Part shown: in pieces, positions 49,615 to 61,983 of the stretch | How positions within the stretch are numbered: the first letter of the stretch is position 1 | How the letters are laid out: each line of letters starts with the position of its first letter | Source of the DNA: Oxytricha trifallax | Taxonomy: Eukaryota; Ciliophora; Spirotrichea; Sporadotrichida; Oxytrichidae | NCBI GenBank assembly: GCA_000711775.1 | Contig: ARYC01017612.1 | Location: 1 to 64,000, forward strand | Length of the DNA: 64,000 bases | Direction of reading: 5' to 3' | Notes under the pieces: generated by a model | The model's input: only the letters and a program-made list of their open reading frames with translations | Databases searched by the model: none | What the model was told of the DNA's origin: nothing | Position numbers and translations under genes: made by a program

Positions 49615-52119
49615 ATGATTATAGAACCCTCTCCAAATTCTTCCACAATCCATAACCCTACTTAACTTTAACTTGAACTTAATGAAGAAACTTTGAAGTA
49701 AGAATTGCTTATCAAGCCATTAATTAAATCTAATTTCTAAATATTTTATAGAAAAGTAGCTGCTGCATTAAATAACAATCATACTGTGTAGTGGTTGAGA
49801 AAGAGATTCACACATACTTCCAAAATATAATATTTAAACAGACCTTAGGAACTTAAGAAACAAATCGATATATAAAATGTATTCAAGAAATTCGATGAAG
49901 ATGGGAGTAGTAAGTTTTATTTTGAACTTATTCATTTGAAGTGAACCTTCACATATATATACTTATTTTATTTTATTTGTCCTCATGACCTCATGACTTT
50001 AATCAATCCTTTTTTTCTTGTTAATGTGAATAATTTGAAATTAAAATTCATTTGCAGACTCACTGGATGTTAACGAAGTTCACGAAATGTTTTAATAAAA
50101 CGGTATAAACATAGACGAGGAAACCTTAAAAAAACTTTTCTCAATTGTTGATAAGTAAAACAAGGGATCCCTCGATTTAGATAAGTTTCAGCAATTTGTT
50201 ATGAGTAATGAAGCCAATTCAAGTAAGTCAATAGTATTTAGGAAAAAGATATTCTAAAATTCTAAAATTGAGAGGATCCTAATGATTACTTTATAGAGTT
50301 CAGAAAAGTTATTAAAATTCTTAGAAAATAGGAAGAGGAAAAACCATAACAAAATAAAGTAGCATTTTTGCCTTTTGATTTCAGTTCCCTCTTGAATTAT
50401 CTGTCTCAAAAAACTTAGAGAGAAAAGCTTCTTGCTTAAGTTGATCAGTTTAATTACTTATAAAAAAATAACTATATATATTTTTTATCAGCAAAAGATA
50501 AGTATTGAGGATACTGTTGAAGATATTCAATAACCTTTAATTCTAAATAATAATAGAAATAGATTAATTTTAACTAATAAAATAATGACTTTAATTTATC
50601 TATATATATCTAAGTAATTATTAATTCTAAAAAATATTTGTTTATATTAAGGCTTTTGATAACCTGTTCAAATTGAAAGCTCAGGCAGACGCAAATGACA
50701 TGGAGCTTCCAATATAAAAAGAAGTAAAAGTGCGTTGTGAGATAGAAAAAATGCGCCCTGGGATTTACTCTCATAGAAATAAGTACAGCAACATGAGGGG
50801 TGACTAAATTGAGGATAAATAAGTCCTATAAAAGTTGTCTTAAAATGAATCAATAAGTGAAAGATAAAATAATTCTTCTTTTCAAATAGATGCATAAGAT
50901 TTCGAATAAGACAAATACAGTGAGTAAAAATTGAGGGTGAAAGCTCTCACTAATATTTACAAAGATAAGAATCTTCTGGTAAATGGTGGCTCTCAAAGTA
51001 TCACTCCGAATCCTAATTTCAAGCAACTCAACTTACTTAATTAACGGGATCAGCAAAAACTCCCTGAATCTGTTAAGATTAAGAATATTATAGACAATTA
51101 TACCTAGAAATCTCTTTTGAATAATGGTTAAAACGAGAGTGAGCATATAGAAGTTTTTGACGAAAAGAGCATGGACTAAAGTTCTATAAATATTAGAATT
51201 GAAAAGAAAGATATGATTTAGTAACTTGATTAAATGATAATTATGGGTAAGTCACATAGAGCGTTCAACAACAATACTAACTTAAAGTCAAGCAACTTAA
51301 AGCAAGAGCTGGATACTATCTTGGAAAATAATGAAGTTAAACTTAGAAGCTAAACTCAAAGTTAAAAGGTTTTTGGAACTCACAGAAAAAGTTTATCTAT
51401 GGATTAGAAACCTTAAATAAATATTAATGAGCTTGAGTTTACTCAAACTAAAGATGCCTAATATAAGCTAGATATAACAATCTAAAAATTTATCATATTT
51501 TACCAGTTTGATTTATTTTATTAATAGCCTCATATAGTAGAGTCAGAGGACATAGTCAAGATTTAATTAAACTTAAACGTTGAACAAAATGCCAAAATCT
51601 TTCCTCTAATACAACAGTAAAAAGCATCCACCTAAGGAGCAAGAACTTTTAACTCAAGCCAAAAGATATTTTAAATTAAGTCCTACTATGATTTTTAAAT
51701 AAGAGTCCCAATCTCCTTCAAATTAATTAAAGTAATAAGACTTTGAACTTCATTAATAATATACTAAAATGTAATTGAATAATAGACTTGACGCTATAAG
51801 TTAGCAAAGATTCAAGCGAAAGGATTTCATTGCTTTGAAAGAGCAAAAACTGTAAAATTAAGTAATGTATGATTAAATGAGAAGGCTAAGAATGAGGCTT
51901 AGTGTTAATGACAATCATAGTAACTAAGGAGAGGAGATAGATCTTCATTTTAGTTAGAAGTAAGATCAAAGAGGACTGACTGGGTTGGATATATTAAATT
52001 AAGGGAGTCCATCAAGAAATAGAAGCAATCAACATGGAAATCATAAAACAATTGACTGCACCAAAAATACTCCACCTAAATTGCGCATATCTTTCAAAAA
52101 TGACATAAATTTATATTGA
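49615..52119 (+). CDS. EF-hand calcium-binding protein with long Q-rich tail
   Basis: Starts MIIEPSPNSSTIHNPTQLQL. The first EF-hand loop is DEDGSNSLDVNE (all ligand positions correct), interrupted in DNA by a GT/AG intron (about 49911-50055). The second loop DKQNKGSLDLDK has Lys at position 12 and is probably weak or dead. After an insert follow DPNDYFIEFRKVIKILRKQE and FDFSSLLNYLSQKTQREKLL. From 50650 comes a long polar region (FDNLFKLKAQADANDMELPI, ELEFTQTKDAQYKLDI). After another insert (about 51485-51540) it reads DFIALKEQKLQNQVMYDQMR and ends LRISFKNDINLY, TGA 52117. A calcium-regulated role is inferred from the single good EF-hand only. Confidence 0.75.
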
Positions 52120-52176
52120 AACTAGCTTTTAATAATTAAATTTTTATAAGCCAAGCTAAAAATCATATTATTTATT

Positions 52177-52951
52177 TAAGGTTTACGAGCATTTACGTAC
52201 ACATAAGAACCAAAACAGCTGTCTCATCCTGATGTAATATTCCAAAATTAATCTCAAAAATATCCTAGACACCAATTTTTATAATCTTTCAGAGAGCAAG
52301 TTAACAATCCAACAAACTTAAAGTCAATAATGAATGATAGAGTGACCAAAACTTTCATTGGAAACTATTTTTATTATTTTAAACTAAAATAGCAATATAA
52401 AGGAGAATGATGTATAGCTTTTGCGCACTTATAGAAAAGTACATAATAATTTCAACAAGATCGAAAATTACTAAATGCAATAGACTTGGTCTTAAGTGGC
52501 TGAAGTCAAAAATTTAATGACAAACTCTGCTGTTGCCTATTATATATATGTTAATATTCTTGTATTTTAACATAAAATCTGGATCATTATTTATTGGCAA
52601 TACGACTTGAAGAACAATCATTCTAGCTTAGAGAAATTGCATAAATTTAAGTATTAGGAACCTTTCTAACAAGTATTTAAGCGCAACTAGGAAATAATTC
52701 ATAATTAGCTTTAAAATATATTTCAACTATAAATTTTGTTAAGTATGTGATTAAATTATTGTAAGAAATAGTTTAGCAGAAATAAAAATCAGAGCGAAGG
52801 AAGTTTATAAAAGAAATTATATAAAAAAGGTAAAACAATTTGATGGTTAGTGAGGCTTAAAGTGTTATTAAAACAATAGAATAAATTACAAATACAAATC
52901 AGCCCAGAGAAGAAACAAAACTTAAAACTTAGAGAAGATTGAATTTATTGT
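52177..52951 (+). CDS. Further coding block after the EF-hand gene, owner uncertain
   Basis: Readable segments: GLRAFTYTQEPKQLSHPDVI, RHQFLQSFREQVNNPTNLKS, ENDVQLLRTYRKVHNNFNKI, QTWSQVAEVKNLMTNSAV and, at the end, SVIKTIEQITNTNQPREETK then RRLNLL and TGA near 52949. There is no convincing start codon. A TTATA repeat (52111-52115 and about 52147) could join this block in frame to the EF-hand gene across an IES that contains its apparent stop. Then the two would be one gene. Several inserts (about 52545-52680) are unresolved. Confidence 0.5.
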
Positions 52952-53168
52952 GAGATTTTTATTATTAAACAGAGAATCAAAAGCCATTTTTAAATAAAAT
53001 TAATGATTTTAAATTTTTTATTGATATAAATCTACTCAAAATATCTAATGATATATAAATTAACATTCTTATTAATTATGTATTCACTAATTTTTATACA
53101 GTTTTATCTTATAAAATTAACATATAAAGTTCATTCACTATTTATAATTTAATATTTTGTTTAAAACA

Positions 53169-56100
53169 ATGGAAAAACAAATATATTTCACAACGAGTGC
53201 TACAACAATTAGAACTTCAAATATGCTATCTAGCACTTAAACCTCAGATATCAAGAATAAATATATTTAAAATAAAAAATTAAGGAAATCTCAGAGTAAT
53301 TTCATTAAAGAATTATTGAAGCCAATAGAAAATGTTCAAATAATGAGTGCAAGAAATAAATTAGTTAATCCTGCTTTACTGCTCGATATATAATATAACA
53401 TTTTTAATAGACTTTTTATTAGAATTTTGTAGAATCATTTTTTCGGCATTTTATTTATAAACAAGGAGTTCAAAGCAGAGTTAGATTCATAGACATATTT
53501 TAACACTCACGATGTAAATCAGTTGCTGTCTTAAAAACGATAAATCTTTGAAGAGGTAGATTACATCACGAACAGGCTTTAACCTATTTCATCATTGCTT
53601 TCACCAATATCTTCATCTAGGTTTAATTATCAAACTTAATAGATATTAACGAAGAATAATTAAATTTAAAGCCCATAATTAGAATTAAAATCTTAAAAAG
53701 CTGATTAACCTAAATAACTCTAGATATCAAAGCAAAAAGTGGAAAAACCACTAGATATACAAAAGCAAATTTTAGAGATTGAAATTGATATTGAGTACAA
53801 TTTACGAAAATTCCCTGATTAACTGCTAAAAACTAAAGAATGCCTTAACAACTTCATAATTTGCTCACAGACCAAGCAGTTGTTAGGAATATTAAAGCAA
53901 AATAGCGAAAAAAGTTTGATTAAAAGCATTTAACAATCGAAATTGTAGTAAACACATTAAATCAACTTAAATGCTGCAAATAAAGTCTAAGATTAAGGAA
54001 TAAAGAATATTATACTGAGTATAGAAAATACCAAAACACAACTAAAGGGATTAACACCTTAAAGTGCAGTGAATTCAAGCAATAAATAATTTTAGAACAA
54101 TATTATATCCAATAATTTAATGTTTTCATTCGTAAGTATCGACAAATAAATGCCACTAACTAGTAGAAATTAGTCTGGAGGAAATAATCTTTCATTTTAT
54201 TATGCTAGAATCGAATAATTATTATTTAATTAAATAATCAGGAAACACCAGGTAGATTAAACTACGAATCCAATCCATATTAAACTCGATAGTTTACCGC
54301 TTATAATACTAGAAATGAAAGTACTAAATCTATCTCTACTTTAAAAAATTGATTAAGTGATAAGTCGAATGAAAGAAAATATTCTAATTTGATGCTAAGC
54401 ATATGCTTTAATTATTATTCTCATTTTACAAAGAATAAAATTTTTAAAGCAACTACACAACAAGGGATTTACAACAAGATTAAGAACAGAATAGTGTAGC
54501 AAACATTCTACACTCAAATAAAAATTAATTAGACGAGCTATGCATCCACGTTTCTAATGTTTTAAGAGATATAATAAGTTAATAAGTTTAAATTGCTATG
54601 AGTCAGCCTATTGCTCCTTTTGATAGATACAAACTCAATAACTTCAGGGAATATGTATTTTTCATTTTATTTAAAATATTTAAATTTTTATGAATCAGCA
54701 ATCAACTATGAAATTAGTCTAGAGTTAAAGCTTGTACGAGTCTAAGAAATGAAAGATTCAATAAAGAGAAAATTAATAAAACTGAGAAAATAAAATCACT
54801 AGGAGTTAAATGATATCAGACAAAATGAAGAGTCTTTAACTTAAGTACTACAATAAATAGAAGCATTAAATAATAGGAAACTATAGCATCATAATAAGCA
54901 TCACAATTAAGATGGTCACTATCTTGGGCAAAATAAAATGTAGACTCCAAATTTTCTTGCCATACCTTCACACTATGGCTAGAGAAGTCCTTAAACTTTA
55001 TAAAACAATTCTTACATTCTTTAACATTCAGAACCTCAAACACCTTTCGATCGATAACATAAAAGATAGGCTCTACAGAACGAAAAAGAAAAACTGAAAC
55101 TTGAAATATAAGAGTAATACGAGAAGTTTCAATCTACTCATTGTGACATTTAAGTGTTTGAAGAATAAAATTCTTAGCTCAAGGAAATTTTAAAGTTGAC
55201 TAGGCAAGCTTAGATCAATCACTATGAAGCTATACTGGAAGCTGGCTTGGATTTCAGGTTAGAAGGGATAACTTGGATTATTAAATCACTTTGGCACTTT
55301 AACCAGGATGTTAATCTACAGAAATTGCCAAGTTTCTTGGATGTATAAGCTTAGCAGTATCTATTTGACACTGCAAAATTAGTAATATTTTGTTATTTTA
55401 TCACATTATTTATAATTTAAAATTAGAATTGAAAGTATGGGTAATGGCCCCCTGGGGGGGCCGCTAAAAACTTTATTCTTATTTTATTTAAATGCTCTAA
55501 AAATCATTATAACATCAAAGTAGCGTGTTAAAACTCACTAAATAGGTCTCTAATGATCTTTACAAGGAATTAGTAACAACCTATATCATAGCAACCTATC
55601 CCATTTACATCATAAAATACATTAGATTTTGAATAAAAATTAATAATTTTGTCTTTAATTTAAGTTTATTTTATTTTTAATTTCACTTATTTATTTAATG
55701 ATTTCATGATTTATGCTGTTGCAATAGTGGGAAATACAATTATTGAGTAAACTTATCTTGATGATAGCATTCAATAAAGCTCTTCATGTAGATGCAACAG
55801 CATAAATCATGAAATCATTAAATAAATAAGTGAAATTAAAAATAAAATAAATTAAAAATATATAAACAAAATTAGTAATATTTATTCAAAATCTAATGTA
55901 TTTTATGATGTATATAGGATAGTTTACTATGATTTGGGTTGTTACAGATTCCTTGTAAAGATCATTAGAGACCTATCTAATGAGTTATAGTATGTTACTT
56001 TGATGTTATAATGATTTTTAGAGCATTTAAATAAAATAAGAATAAAGTTTTTAGCGGCCCCCCCAGGGGGCCATTACCCGAAAGTATGGACATACTGTAA

Positions 56101-57013
56101 GGATCTAAAACAGCTTATTCATTAAGAAATAGCTTTTAAAAACTAACGTAAACAACCAATTCTTTCTGGCAATGAACAAACTATGAAGAAGGTGTTTAGC
56201 ATGCAAAATTTAAGAATGGACAGATAAGAGAAAAATATCAATGTATAAAATTTAAAATCAAAACTCAAAGACAAAGATTTATTTCGTCGATTGATTTGTT
56301 GTGTTGTTAGGAATTAATTTTTACTATACATCCTTTAGATTTTATATTATAAATAAAGGTCAAATCATGGAGAAGATTCAAGAAAAAATAAAGTAAAGCA
56401 AACAGACTAGACAGCAATACATAAAATCCACAATTGATCCAAGTAATGAATTCTAAAGCCGACATATTAACGAATTTTTCTTTTCTCTGTTAGATAACCA
56501 TGATGGTGGCAAATGGGTCTCTTCTAAAGATTTTTTGCTCTAAGGTGAGACCAGTTCAATTGATCAATTCAATAATCACTAATTGAGTTAATAGAAATAA
56601 GGGTCAAGTGTGAATGTTAACAAAATAAATGATCAAACATCATAAAAACCAAACATAATATTGTAAACTATACTAAATTACGCCAAAAGAAACATTGCCA
56701 GATAAAAGGCAAAACAAGATATAGAAAATAAAATCAAAAGTGTAAAGATTGAGATTAAATAACTGAGAATCAAAGAATTTATAATTACACTTATTTAATC
56801 GAACAATTTTATTTATGATTTTATTATAACAGGATATTTAAGGAGTTTTATTGTAAAGCACAAACCAATTAGAGTTATGAAAAGAAATATAACACTACCT
56901 TTGAAAACATGCTTTTGGCATTATTTGGAGAGAAAAGATTTAGGAAATTCTAGTAGATGGCTTTTCAAGAGAAATTGAATAGATAAAACTAACAATCATT
57001 AATATAATTATGA
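53169..57013 (+). CDS. Coiled-coil protein with a conserved-looking helical core
   Basis: Starts MEKQIYFTTSATTIRTSNML at 53169 and ends QEKLNRQNQQSLIQL with TGA 57011. Long Q-rich reading segments: DVNQLLSQKRQIFEEVDYIT, QILEIEIDIEYNLRKFPDQL, NILHSNKNQLDELCIHVSNV, MSQPIAPFDRYKLNNFREY, ELKLVRVQEMKDSIKRKLIK, HYEAILEAGLDFRLEGITWI, IKSLWHFNQDVNLQKLPSFL, LLALFGEKRFRKFQQMAFQE. A small IES with pointer AAAATTAG (about 55384-55426) and the foldback at 55439-56079 both interrupt it. Removing both joins FDTAKLELKVW to TYCKDLKQLIHQ in frame. I believe the ...GLDFRxEGxxWIIK... core recurs in protist coiled-coil proteins but cannot name the family. Confidence 0.72.
55439..56079. mobile_element. 641-bp foldback element with GC-rich tips
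   Basis: Near-complete inverted repeat, arms about 290 bp each with a loop of about 60 bp near 55730-55790. The tips are GGGTAATGGCCCCC followed by TGGGGGGGCC, extreme for this AT-rich DNA. It is flanked by GAAAGTAT (55431-55438 and 56080-56087; the match extends to GAAAGTATGG if the tip is drawn shorter). An 8-10 bp duplication separates it from the TA-target foldbacks and suggests a hAT- or Mutator-like origin. It lies inside the coiled-coil gene and must be removed precisely. Confidence 0.85.
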
Positions 57014-57120
57014 GTAATATATTATTATTAATAATACTAATATACTAAACGAAAAAATATGTTAATTAATTGAAATTATATAGATAAAACATAATATCTC
57101 AGATTAAATTTATTGGATTA

Positions 57121-59460
57121 TCATTTATTACTTTTCAAAAGCTCAGCAGTCAAATCTTTGTCCTTTTTATTTAGTAAAGTCATTACTGAATCTAAATTTT
57201 TATTGATACTTCCCAATAACTGTTAAGTATTGATTAAATATTATTTTTCATAAATTTATTATAAAATAAGTAAGCGATAAGTTGAGTAATTCTAAATAAA
57301 ATAAAAGTCTTAAATTTTCTCAACTTTAATCTTTTTCTTTTTCATATTAAACATATTAAGATAGAGATAGATAGATAATAACTTGAAAGGTAAATTAAAA
57401 TTAGAGATCAAATTTTTATTAGAGATCTCTATTATATAATCAGTATTATTTATTACTAATATATGTGTATTAAATAGGGGCCATAATTTTTTAAAGATGG
57501 CATTAGGATTTTTAGAAATATTTACCTACCCTACTTTTTTTTCGTGGAACTGTTGAGATTGACGGAGTGAACATTAAAGAAGTTGTACCAGAAGCTGTTT
57601 TTTCTTAAACGACTGAATGAGAGTTCTCAATATGTGTTTTTGAAATTTTTCATGTTTTTTCCATCTCCACAAATTTCTTAGCATTAGTATTTTTTGTCGT
57701 TCTTGCCGCTCACAACATATATTAGTAATAAATAATACTTACATATTAAGATAGATTGAATTATTTATGAATTACTCTTTATCATTCAAATTAGATTACT
57801 TTAACGATTTACTATTTGCCTAAAATTTAATCTCTTAATATTATATTAATTTCCTTATAATCAACTATATTTTAACATTATTGTTGAATTTCTCTTTTTG
57901 CTGTTCCTCCTCAAAGCCCCCATTGATAAATGATTTATCATTATTTCCTCTGACTATACTTTGTATTTCCTCTGACTTTAAAATAGTGCCCATTCTACTG
58001 CTTAAACTTTCACACTGCTATATTTTGACTTACTAATCTCTATAGTATCTCTTAATCTTCATTTGTTTAAGAATTTGCTTTGCTTATCGACCAATTTCAC
58101 CCTACTATAAACTTTTTCTGAATAAATCGATGGTTTTGGCTTTAAACCCATAGTTTAATAAGTTCTCAGTTTGCTACTCTCTATCCGTTTTTACCTAGAC
58201 TTATTTGTATTATTAATTAATATCCATAAGTATGAGTTCTCTTGCTGATCTCAAATCTGAGTAGTTCTTGTTCAACCACTCTATGTTAATATTTTAAAGC
58301 TGAGTATTATTTAAAGTTATGTTCTATGAATTTAAACGATCTTGAGATTGATTAGCTAGAAGTGAAGGTTGAGATTTAAGTTGATTATAGTTTTGTTTTG
58401 TTAATTCTATTATCTTTTGAACTGCTGAATTTCTACGTTTTTTTAGATGAGCTTTTGGAGGATAAGCTAATTGCTATAAAGGGTTATTATCAATTTAGAA
58501 AGTTGATGGCCTTTTGTTGTTTAATCTTTCAGTTTGAATTATATTATCATTTTATGGAGTATATAAAGACAAAAAATATTCATTACATATTATCATTAAC
58601 ACTGAGCCTTTTCAAGAACGGATTACTTATAACTCTCTAGCTAGGTAAATTGCTCTCTTATTCTTGATTTTCCAATTTTATATTTCTATTGTCGTACTAT
58701 GAATTGAACAGATTCTCTCCTACTAATAATTTAGTAGCTTCGTCCATTTCCCCTGTTGAATTTAAAGTGTTTTTATATCGATTTTCAGGTGTTTTATTTC
58801 TTTGAAATGCATTTGCAAATTCTTAGGTGAAGTTAACTAGGCTTTAATGATCTGGTTTATCAGTCTCCTTCAAATTAGGTCTCCTTTTCCTTCTTCTACT
58901 GTTTCTTCTATCTGTGTCTGCCAAGCTAGTTATCATAACGCCATGAGAGTACGATGAATTGCCTTTTATGAAGCTTCTATTTGCTTAAAATGAAGATCTC
59001 GTTTCGTTTAAATACGATTGATCTAAATTTGAGATAATGCCAGTCTTTCCTCTCAAACTAGCATCTTCAGCTTCCATGTTCAGCGTTTAATTGAAAATTT
59101 CAGAATTCTAATTGACGTTATTTAGAGGTCTCTTCTTTTAAAACAAGTGACTCTAACTTTTCTATCTCTGAGCATTGAAATCTATAGAGAGATCAGGGTT
59201 GAATCTATTTCCATGGCCTGATCTGCTTGCTCTTCTCATACTATATCGATTTTATTAGGCTCTAGGCATATCTTCATTTAAAAAGTCAACTCCATATCTC
59301 CGATTTTAGGTCTAAGACTCGATGTCATTGATGATAAAATCCTCTCTATCTTATTGTTCAAGTTTTTCTGAAATTTTAGTGAAACAATTTTGGCAAGTTT
59401 GAAATGTTTTGTACTACCATTATAAAACTCTTATAAGTATATAGTAGGATATTTTAAGCA
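57121..59460 (-). CDS. Unrecognised Q/N/R-rich protein, C-x2-C at the N terminus
   Basis: The stop TGA is at 57121-57123 after LINTQQLLGSINKNLDSVMT and KDKDLTAELLKSNK. Upstream blocks: NIEWLNKNYSDLRSARELIL, FKAKTIDLFRKSLQQGEIGR, SIVRGNNDKSFINGGFEEEQ (57880-58390), then FIKGNSSYSHGVMITSLADT, RRNSRRRKRRPNLKETDKPD and NSTGEMDEATKLLVGENLFN (58650-59090). Nearest the start is TFQTCQNCFTKISEKLEQQD, with a CQNC pair that might bind zinc. The start codon was not identified; 59460 is approximate. Large inserts lie at about 57265-57870 and 58400-58640. The first of these contains a coding-like piece on the other strand (57545-57612). Confidence 0.6.
57545..57612 (+). other. Orphan coding-like segment within an insert
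   Basis: A short block of raised G+C that reads FRGTVEIDGVNIKEVVPEA on the plus strand, inside the insert between segments of a minus-strand gene. The wording recalls the GxVxIDGVDI stretch after the Walker A motif of ABC transporters. It may be an MDS belonging to another gene or a degraded fragment. The reverse strand is also open. Confidence 0.4.
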
Positions 59461-60129
59461 ATATTTTTATAAGAGTAGGGGCAAAGCTATTATGATCATG
59501 AATACAGTAAAACTTATAGATCTAATTTATCTAAAGATTATCAATATTTATTGAAGTTATTAATTGAAATAGACTTTATAATATTGACTTATATTGAATA
59601 ACATTTTTGAAAATTATTGAACAATATATAGAAAATTATTATTTTATATTTTGAAGATTTTTGAGAGAATATTTATTATCGTCATAATATTTATATAAAT
59701 TTTTTCGTATAAATTTCATAATTATCCCACAAATATTTCAATAGAGACAAGTTAAAATTAAGTTTAATTAGGAAGAATAGTCTGACGAGAGGAAATTATA
59801 AGTGCAATAATTAACTTAATTGAAAAAATAATAGAAAATACTTAAATTAGGAATTCTTCCCTTATCATTCAAATTACAATATGTAATCTAAAATTAAGAT
59901 AAAAATTAATGATCAATTTTAAATCTCTATAAAAATATCAAAGTAATTTTTAGTAAATCATAAAGATTTTTTTTTAATTAAATATCATAGTTTGATTTTA
60001 AATCCCAATGAACTTAATCAAATTTATTATAGTAATATATCCATAATATAAACTTTTGATTATCATTATTCATTTGATGTTAAATTGGGTATTAATTATA
60101 AATCATGTTCTTTCATTAAATATTAGTTT
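59461..60129. other. AT-rich intergenic region
   Basis: About 670 bp, extremely AT-rich, with no coding signal, repeat or RNA gene recognised. Confidence 0.55.
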
Positions 60130-61644
60130 TCATTCAATTAAGGAAATAGTATTCTTATAATTGGTGGAATTTTATGATTACTTCTTAAGCTTTTTTCTTA
60201 GATCTTTGATAACTAAGCCACGCTTTTCAGGAATTACTATTGATTCTATAATTTCATAAGATTTTTCACAGTGAACTCATAGAATCCAGTTTGCTGCTAG
60301 ATATGACTTTAACTTCTTGCCATTAAATCGTTAATATTAATTCCACTTCTAGTTTTTTCTAGTTCCCTAACACTTAATGCGAAATTTTGATTCAAATCAC
60401 TGTTTATTCTTTTAATATCTATTCTATCTTCTCTCAAGCTACTATCTTAAGCTAATTGACTATTATTATTGTATAATTGCGTCTGGCAAAAAGGACAAAT
60501 CTTCTTGGAGATATTTTAAACTGTTAAATCAAGAGCATCTGTTTACTCAATTTATATCAATTTCAAGTATTTATGTAAATCTTCCTGAGAAACGTTAACA
60601 GTGGATCTGCGATTAAATGAGTTAATTAGGTTCATATATTCGAGTGGGAAAGCCAACTAACTATCATAGTAGAGATAATTATTTGTACTCAATAGTTTTA
60701 TATGAGTTGGAAAAAGAAAGTTCAAGCTGTCATTTTAATCAAGAGTGAAGTAATAAGTACATTATTACAGTGGAATCATATGTATAATTATAATGTAAAA
60801 AACAAAAAAAACTATTATCAGTTATAATTGAAACTAGGCTTGTATCAAGTTACATGCTACGATGATATCCTGTTGAACTAAATTAGAAATTACAGGTTCA
60901 ATTTAATAGAATCTATGTCTCTCCTCTATAGTGAGGTATCTCTGGTAAATTGATAGGTATTTATTTTGTTTTTAATTGATGTTTGACACTTTCTCGAGTC
61001 TGATTGAATTTAAAGTCCAAAAGCACCTTATTATACTGTAATTAGGACCCTTACTTTGGACGAATTTTTAAATGCAGGAAATCTCGTTTTTCTTTTGAAA
61101 AGCAATATAAGTTCCTATATAAATATGAGTAATTCTTAAATGGCTTAAAATTTATGAGAGTATTTTTTAATTATTTGTACTTACTGAATTTCTAAGTAGT
61201 TATTAGATCTCTTTCAATTATTGTTTTCTTGCTTCCCTCTTGATTTTTGGCTGAGTAATTTCTGTGATCAAGCGCATCTATATATTTAAAAGCAACAGCA
61301 ACTGGGGCATCAAAATCCTTTTGTTTTAAGAAATTATCTATAAGCAATTCTTGAGACATAGAGCCTTATTTTTTCTTTAAAATATGTGCATCTGAAGAGG
61401 AGAAATACCAATTCACTGGTTTCGATAAACTATTATTGACAATTTATTTAAGGATTTAATTTAGCAAATAAACTACAAGCAACAAAATATATGGGTTGAC
61501 TGGGGGTAGTACTTACTAATATATGACAGTGTCTGGCAGAATAAAATTAAATTTAATAGGTTGAACAAGCTGCTTTGAAGTAGGTTTCTTCCAGAGATAG
61601 TGCAAGAAGTAATCAATTTCATTTATGTATGAAACGTTTTACAT
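60130..61644 (-). CDS. Unrecognised protein with C-x2-C motif
   Basis: Starts MQNVSYINEIDYFLHYLWKK at 61644. It continues VQPIKFNFILPDTVIY, then after an insert (about 61440-61530) KPVNWYFSSSDAHILKKKQG, MSQELLIDNFLKQKDFDAPV, AVAFKYIDALDHRNYSAKNQ and KKTIIERDLITTQKF. Next segments: YLTIEERHRFYQIEPVISNL, VQQDIIVACNLIQA, PLEYMNLINSFNRRSTVNVS, ISKKICPFCQTQLYN (possible half zinc site), SDLNQNFALSVRELEKTRSG. Near the C terminus two frames are open (LMKLQNQQQFLKSVAQ and YEIIESIVIPEKRGLVIKDL), so the end is uncertain; 60130 is the later TGA. No family recognised. Confidence 0.6.
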
Positions 61645-61983
61645 TTCACGATAATATTATAAATGATATATTACAATTTATTTTATAATTTTTAACACTA
61701 AAGATCAATATTAAAAACTAAAAATGCTTATAGAATTACATAAGTAAATAAGACTTTGATTTATCTTTTGTAATTATATTTATTAATTTATTGATAACCA
61801 ATAATATTGTCACGCCAAGATATTTATAAAAATAACTCCATTTAAGTATATATGATATTTTAATATTATCTATTTAGCTAAAATTCTTAAAATTTGAAAG
61901 AATGATTATTTTTAAGATCAACAATTTAACAGAATATACCATGATATATTCCCATCTTTATTATTGATATCTCTCATCAATAC
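61645..61983. other. AT-rich intergenic region
   Basis: About 340 bp of AT-rich sequence between two minus-strand genes; nothing else seen. Confidence 0.55.

Noticed and set aside
54597-54650. Separate gene starting MSQPIAPFDRYKLNNFREY
   Set aside because: The same frame is open upstream (NYTTRDLQQDQEQNSVANIL...), so it is an internal part of the 53169-57013 gene.
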